The notes under the pieces: generated by a model
The model's input: only the letters and a program-made list of their open reading frames with translations
Database searches by the model: none
What the model was told of the DNA's origin: nothing
Translations under genes and position numbers: made by a program
Shown: piece by piece, positions 33,089 to 37,155 of the stretch
Numbering within the stretch: the stretch's first letter is position 1
Layout of the letters: each line of letters starts with the position of its first letter
Assembly: GCA_003556605.1 (NCBI GenBank)
Contig: PWQX01000089.1
Coordinates: 1-37,155 of the forward strand
From: Spirochaetaceae bacterium
Lineage (GTDB): Bacteria > Spirochaetota > Spirochaetia > DSM-27196 > SLAA01
Direction: 5' to 3'
Length of the DNA stretch: 37,155 nt

Positions 33089-33988
33089 ATGAAACCGCTT
33101 GCCGCGCAGGTTCCGGCCGGCGCATTGGCAAAACAGCTGAGCGAACGAACTCGTATTACACGATTCAAGGACCTCGAGGTGCACATGTTTCAGGCCGGCG
33201 AGGCGCCCGACGTGGTCGCAGAGATCGGACGCATCCGTGAGCAGGAGTACCGTCACGTGGGAGCGGGCCGCGGCGTTGAGCGGGATATAGACCGCTTCGA
33301 CACCGAGTGGCCTTCATACCTCCAAATCGTCTCGTTTGACCGCGCCGAGGGCGAGGTTGTCGCCATGTACCGCGCGATTCACTGCGGCTGGGCGCTGGAG
33401 CGCGGCGGGCTCAACGCGCTTCGAACTACGGGCTTGTTTGAGTTCAGCGAGGAGTTCGTCTCAGCGGAGCTGCCGCGGCTGGTGGAGCTCGGCCGTTCTG
33501 TGGTCAACCGCTCCGCGCGCAGGGCGGTGCAGGGGCTGTTCTCGGTGTGGGCTGGACTCGGAGCCTTGGTGGGTGAATGGTCCGATATCATCGGGTTTTT
33601 CGGTAATGTCTCGGTCTATCGTAATGTTTCGGATACCCAGCTGGATACTATGCTGGGCTTTCTGTATGGATACCACGGTGATACCGGAGCGCGGGTTCGG
33701 GCGAGATCGGAGTGCGCGTATGAGGCGCGCGCTCAAGAAGACGCCCCTACCTCCTTCGATGCGCTGATACAGCGGGCGTCTCGGGAACGATGGAGTGTGC
33801 CGCCGATTCTGGTGTCTTATTTGAAGGCAAGCCCGGGTATGATTGCGTTTGACACCGCGATCGATCATGACTTTGGCGGCGCGCGTGAGATCGCGATAAT
33901 GGTGCCGACCGATACCATAACTGAGAAGACACGCACACGCTTTATCGACCCCTATGTCTCGATCAACCCTGAGAGGTTTCGATGGTGA
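33089..33988 (+). CDS. GNAT-fold N-acyltransferase (OlsB/GlsB-like, Acetyltransf_5)
   Basis: 299 aa from ATG 33089, with AAGGAGGAG about 8 bases upstream. The GNAT domain covers most of the chain: EIGRIREQEYRHVGAGRGVERDIDRFDTEW, VVAMYRAIHCGWALERGG, LVELGRSVVNRSARR and GLGALVGEW. This is the pattern of ornithine-lipid OlsB and Bacteroides GlsB, which move a 3-hydroxyacyl chain from ACP to the amine of an amino acid. The C-terminal ~60 residues are extra relative to a minimal domain. No olsA-type second acyltransferase is adjacent. It lies between a DMT transporter and a taurine-type importer, so the amine acceptor might be taurine or a related amine; this is a guess. Confidence 0.8.
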   Translation: MKPLAAQVPAGALAKQLSERTRITRFKDLEVHMFQAGEAPDVVAEIGRIREQEYRHVGAGRGVERDIDRFDTEWPSYLQIVSFDRAEGEVVAMYRAIHCGWALERGGLNALRTTGLFEFSEEFVSAELPRLVELGRSVVNRSARRAVQGLFSVWAGLGALVGEWSDIIGFFGNVSVYRNVSDTQLDTMLGFLYGYHGDTGARVRARSECAYEARAQEDAPTSFDALIQRASRERWSVPPILVSYLKASPGMIAFDTAIDHDFGGAREIAIMVPTDTITEKTRTRFIDPYVSINPERFRW

Positions 33989-34003
33989 TCGCAGCGGCGT
34001 CAG

Positions 34004-34864
34004 GTGTCTGAGGATTCGGTTACAAAAATGCAGCTGAGAACGAAAGGCTCCCGGCAGCCTAAACGCGTGTCGGTCCTAGGGCAAACACCGCAGAAGAACG
34101 GGCACTTGCGATGGTCGCAGGGGCTTATCGGCATTGGATTAGTCGTTGCACTGTGGGCCTTGATAGCCCATCTGGAGGTGCTGCCGGAGCTATTCGTGCC
34201 CCGACCATCGAGCGTGTTGCGTGCGTTTGCCGAAGTGACCGCAACCGGTTATCGCGGCGGGACCCTATTCCAGCACGTGGGGCGCAGTATGTCGCGTCTG
34301 CTATCGGGGTTCGTGCTCGCGGCACTCACCGCGATTCCGCTGGGGATGGTGATGGGGTTCAGCCATACCGCGCGGCGCGTACTCGACCCGTTAATCGAAC
34401 TCTATCGTCCCTTGCCGCCGCTCGCATACTACACGCTGCTGATCGTGTGGATGGGGATCGGGGAGGCGTCGAAGATCGCTTTGCTGTATCTCGCAGCGGT
34501 ACCGCCGATTACGATCGCAACGATGTCCGGCGTGGCGGCGCTGAATCAGCAGCGCGTGGAAACCGCGTATGCCCTCGGTGCCGCGAAACGGCAAGTACTG
34601 TGGCACGTAGCGTTTCCCTCGTGCTTGCCGGATATCTTTACCGGATTGCGGGTTGGCATCGGTTTCGCGTATACGACGTTAGTGTCGTCAGAGATTGTAG
34701 CCGCAGCTCAAGGAGTGGGATGGATGGTCCTGGATGCGGGCAGGTTCTTGCGGACCGACATCATCTTCGTGGGAATAATCGTTATGAGTATCACCGGCTG
34801 GGGGCTGGATCGGTTCATTCGGATCGTCGAACACTATGTCGTGCCCTGGAAAGGCCAGGGATAA
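34004..34864 (+). CDS. Taurine/aliphatic sulfonate-type ABC transporter permease (TauC/SsuC-like)
   Basis: 286 aa from GTG 34004 (ATG 34028 is an alternative; ribosome site weak for both). A basic polar N-terminus of about 40 residues precedes six membrane segments. The TauC-type EAA loop reads ETAYALGAAKRQVLWHVAFP, followed by GLRVGIGFAYTTLVSSEIVAA, which is characteristic of the nitrate/taurine/sulfonate (NrtB/SsuC/TauC) branch. It lies 15 bases after the acyltransferase stop. Whether the cargo is taurine, a sulfonate or another compound cannot be told from sequence. Confidence 0.9.
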   Translation: MSEDSVTKMQLRTKGSRQPKRVSVLGQTPQKNGHLRWSQGLIGIGLVVALWALIAHLEVLPELFVPRPSSVLRAFAEVTATGYRGGTLFQHVGRSMSRLLSGFVLAALTAIPLGMVMGFSHTARRVLDPLIELYRPLPPLAYYTLLIVWMGIGEASKIALLYLAAVPPITIATMSGVAALNQQRVETAYALGAAKRQVLWHVAFPSCLPDIFTGLRVGIGFAYTTLVSSEIVAAAQGVGWMVLDAGRFLRTDIIFVGIIVMSITGWGLDRFIRIVEHYVVPWKGQG

Positions 34865-34896
34865 CGGGCAGTGAATAGAAGAGGAGGATGGAGACA

Positions 34897-35970
34897 ATGC
34901 GTATGAATAGGAAAGTGAATAGGAAAGAAGGATACCGGAGGGGTTTGTTCTTCGCGGCATTAGTGCCGGTTTTTGCGCTCCTGTTGTATGGGCACGTGTT
35001 CGCCGCAGGATCCGGAGAAGCGCGCGAGCTGGAGGAAGTGGTGATCGGCTTTCAGACGATCCCCAACGGTGAGATCGTAGCCAAAGCCCTGGGCTGGCAC
35101 GAGGAATCGCTGGGTGTCCCGATTCGGTGGGTGCAGTTCAATTCCGGTAGCGAGCTCAACGCTGCGGTTGCCGCGGGGAGCGTTCATATGGGATTAGGCG
35201 GAAGCTCGACGACCGTTTCGGCGATTGTTCAAGGCGTTCCGGCAGAAGTGATCTGGATCTATAACATCATCGGCGAAAATGAAGCGCTGGTGGTGCGTGA
35301 AGGCAGTGAGGTTGAGGCGGTCGAAGATTTGGTCGCTAAGCGCGCTGCAGCGCCGTTCGGGGCGACAACCCATTACCATCTCCTGGCTGCGCTGAGACTC
35401 TTCGACGTAGACCCTGAGGATCTCACGATCATGGACCTCTCGCCGTCCGACATGCTTGCCGCTTGGCAGCGGGGCGACATTGACGCCGGCTTCGTATGGG
35501 AGCCGACTCTGGCGGCGATGCTCGAACATGGCGGCGAGGTGCTCATTACGAGCCGGGAAATAGCGGAGCACGGATTCCTCACCGGCGACATCGGTATCGC
35601 TCATACTCGTTTCGCCGCGCGGCACCCCGAAATCGTTGTGGAATACCTGCGCAATCAGATGCAGGCAGTTGAGTTGATTCGCTCGGATCCTGAAGCGGCA
35701 GCCGAAGCGATCGCCGGGGAGTTTGGACTGTCGCAGCACGAAGCGCTGCGTCAGATGAGCTCGCTGATCTTCTTAGACGGGGACGAGCAATTGGGGGCTG
35801 CGTACCTCGGCACGCCGGATACGCCGGGGGGCTTGGCCGAGGTCTTCTTGGAGACCGCCCAATTCTTGGAAGAGCAAGGCACTATTCGTGAGGCTCCGAA
35901 TCTGCAAACTTTCCAAGACGCAATCAATCCGAGTTTTCTGCAGCAGGCGATTGACGAACAGAAGCGGTAA
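34897..35970 (+). CDS. Taurine-type ABC transporter substrate-binding protein (TauA-like)
   Basis: 357 aa from ATG 34897, 9 bases after AGGAGG; ATG 34888 abuts that site and ATG 34903 is also possible. Signal peptide 1 to about 37 (RRGLFFAALVPVFALLLYG, end VFAAGS). The mature part starts VVIGFQTIPNG and shows TauA family features: VQFNSGSELNAAVAAGSVHMG, GSSTTVSAIVQG, PFGATTHYHLLAAL and DAGFVWEPTLA. This is closest to taurine-type binding proteins and supports an aminosulfonate cargo, though the pocket cannot be checked here. It lies between the permease and ATPase genes. Confidence 0.9.
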   Translation: MRMNRKVNRKEGYRRGLFFAALVPVFALLLYGHVFAAGSGEARELEEVVIGFQTIPNGEIVAKALGWHEESLGVPIRWVQFNSGSELNAAVAAGSVHMGLGGSSTTVSAIVQGVPAEVIWIYNIIGENEALVVREGSEVEAVEDLVAKRAAAPFGATTHYHLLAALRLFDVDPEDLTIMDLSPSDMLAAWQRGDIDAGFVWEPTLAAMLEHGGEVLITSREIAEHGFLTGDIGIAHTRFAARHPEIVVEYLRNQMQAVELIRSDPEAAAEAIAGEFGLSQHEALRQMSSLIFLDGDEQLGAAYLGTPDTPGGLAEVFLETAQFLEEQGTIREAPNLQTFQDAINPSFLQQAIDEQKR

Positions 35971-35977
35971 CGCGTAA

Positions 35978-36877
35978 ATGGTGGGAGTGCAACGCAGCCA
36001 AGCGCGTTGGGATTCGGTCCCGACGGATTCAACCCCGAAGAACGGCTCGTCTAAGAGGACGGCATCGCTAAACCGCGCAGCGCCGACGCCCAGCGACGTT
36101 TCGGGCCTCGCTGCGACTGAGCTTGAGCTATGCGATGTCTCGTTCTGGTACGATACCGCGACCGGTGTGATCCCGGCGATTGATAGCCTATCGCTGAAGA
36201 TCGCCAAGGGTGAGTTCGTAAGCATGGTCGGACCGTCAGGGTGCGGCAAGAGCACGCTTCTGCGGCTGATGGCGGGTTTTCTGCAAGCGCAGGAAGGTGC
36301 CGTGTACGACGAGTCTACGCTTGTGAACGGTCCTGACTGGCGGCGTGGGCTGGTATTCCAACGCCCGGAGTTGTACCCGTGGCTGACGGTCGAGGCTAAT
36401 GTGGCGTTCGGGCCGCGCATGCGCGGGTTAGCGGCCGCTGAGCGAACAAAGCGTGTGCGCCACTATCTGGAGTTGGTTAAGCTCTGGGAGTTCAGACGCA
36501 AGCGGCCCTACGAGCTCTCCGGCGGTATGCAACAGCGGGTTGCGATAGCTCGTGCGTTGGCCAACGAACCGCACATTCTGCTCATGGATGAACCCTTCGG
36601 CGCGCTCGACGCCCTCACTCGCGAGCGTATGCAGGACGAGCTTCGTCAGATCCACGCGCGTACCGCATGCACGGTCGTGCTTGTTACCCACAGTGTGGAA
36701 GAGGCAGTCTACCTCTCGTCGCGATGCATAGCACTCACCGATCGTCCCGCGCAGATCGCCGCCGATATCCCGATTGATTTCGGTGCGGCTTCAGAGGGTG
36801 TACAGGGCCGCGAAATCAAGGCAAGCCGACCGTTTGTAGCTCTGCGGGAACAAATTATGGATTACATCTGGCATTGA
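35978..36877 (+). CDS. Taurine-type ABC transporter ATPase (TauB/SsuB-like)
   Basis: 299 aa. Walker A GPSGCGKS (85-92), Q-loop Gln128, signature LSGGM (180-184), Walker B LLMDEP with Asp204-Glu205, H-loop His238, and the SsuB/TauB-type end [20 protein letters not shown]. The first ~45 residues, before [11 protein letters not shown], are a polar, Ser/Pro-rich extension not usual in TauB. Either it is a genuine extension or the true start is a later non-ATG codon. The ribosome site is weak. It is last in the operon and 8 bases after the binding-protein stop. Confidence 0.92.
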   Translation: MVGVQRSQARWDSVPTDSTPKNGSSKRTASLNRAAPTPSDVSGLAATELELCDVSFWYDTATGVIPAIDSLSLKIAKGEFVSMVGPSGCGKSTLLRLMAGFLQAQEGAVYDESTLVNGPDWRRGLVFQRPELYPWLTVEANVAFGPRMRGLAAAERTKRVRHYLELVKLWEFRRKRPYELSGGMQQRVAIARALANEPHILLMDEPFGALDALTRERMQDELRQIHARTACTVVLVTHSVEEAVYLSSRCIALTDRPAQIAADIPIDFGAASEGVQGREIKASRPFVALREQIMDYIWH

Positions 36878-37051
36878 GCGAGACGTGACGCCGCTCGTGC
36901 GGCCATTCGGGCAGTGCAAATCGCTGCACGGCGAAGACCCGGCAGACTATCTCGTGTTTTTTCGGGGCTGCGGGCGGCAGACTATGAGAGCTTTCCTGAT
37001 TGAGACATTGGCATTGCCGCGTGCGTGTCGTTTGTCTACAATCGCAGCATG

Positions 37052-37155
37052 GTGCGCCGTGAAAGCTGCGCCGTTCCAACGGGTGAGAGTCCCGTCCGGG
37101 TAAGCGCCGAAGCGCCCGGTAGCAGGGTCCGGTCATGAGGGGAGACCCGAAGGGC
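37052..37155 (+). mobile_element. Group II intron, 5' end (domain I), cut by the window edge
   Basis: From GTGCG at 37052, the consensus 5' end of bacterial group II introns, the sequence has the typical early domain I pattern: ACGGGTGAGAGTCCCGT (37078-37094), then CCGGGTAAGCGCC-GAA-GCGCCCGG (stem-loop) followed by TAGCAGGG and a GGGGAGACCC turn. It begins 174 bases after the TauB-like gene, in non-coding DNA. The intron-encoded reverse transcriptase, if any, would be past the edge. Exact 5' boundary and class cannot be fixed from this part. Confidence 0.75.

Overview
The window reads as chromosomal DNA of a moderately GC-rich bacterium with two membranes. Lipoproteins, Sec-exported solute-binding proteins, a slipin/NfeD pair and a DUF4168 protein point that way. 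Split sugar ABC operons without their own ATPase, sugar-catabolic URO-D-like genes, a loose lipobox and a YnjB-type transporter would suit a free-living spirochaete. No marker gene proves that, so the taxonomy is a weak inference. No CRISPR array, phage or rRNA was seen. The only mobile element is the start of a group II intron at the right edge.

Layout. 1-3288: the tail of an unknown gene, a CNNM/DUF21 membrane protein, a TspO/MBR-like membrane protein and a decayed MscS channel pseudogene. 3397-13913: a catabolic island. It holds a LarA-family racemase; a sugar-type ABC importer (binding protein, a 418-nt structured gap, two permeases); a glutamine-amidotransferase-like protein; and a URO-D-family protein. 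Facing these is a minus-strand operon of Gfo/Idh/MocA oxidoreductase, a second URO-D-family protein and a TIM-barrel sugar isomerase/epimerase. 14276-20323: a DUF4168 protein, tRNA-Glu(TTC) with a classic terminator, slipin + NfeD protease, a CapA-like protein and a cyclopropane-fatty-acid synthase.

20522-36877 is the most interesting part. Five intergenic sites carry the same inverted repeat, TTG-N6-CAA with an AT-rich centre (best form TTGTAATTACAA). In four of them the left TTG is also the start of a -35 hexamer placed exactly 17 bases before a -10 hexamer. These sites stand before (1) a disulfide oxidoreductase + TVP38/DedA-like pair, (2) a small ORF + SDR + GH15 operon, (3) a four-gene YnjBCD-like ABC importer, (4) a DUF547 protein and (5) a five-gene operon of a DMT/NIPA-like transporter, an OlsB/GlsB-like N-acyltransferase and a TauABC-type importer. 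A MarR-family regulator gene lies in the middle (30445-30891). I infer one local regulon, possibly concerned with envelope or lipid adaptation. Two of its promoters are so close to the ATG that their mRNAs should be leaderless. The pairing of an N-acyltransferase with a taurine-type importer suggests an N-acyl-aminosulfonate lipid, which is untested.

36878-37155: past the last gene a group II intron starts at about 37052 (GTGCG) and runs out of the window.
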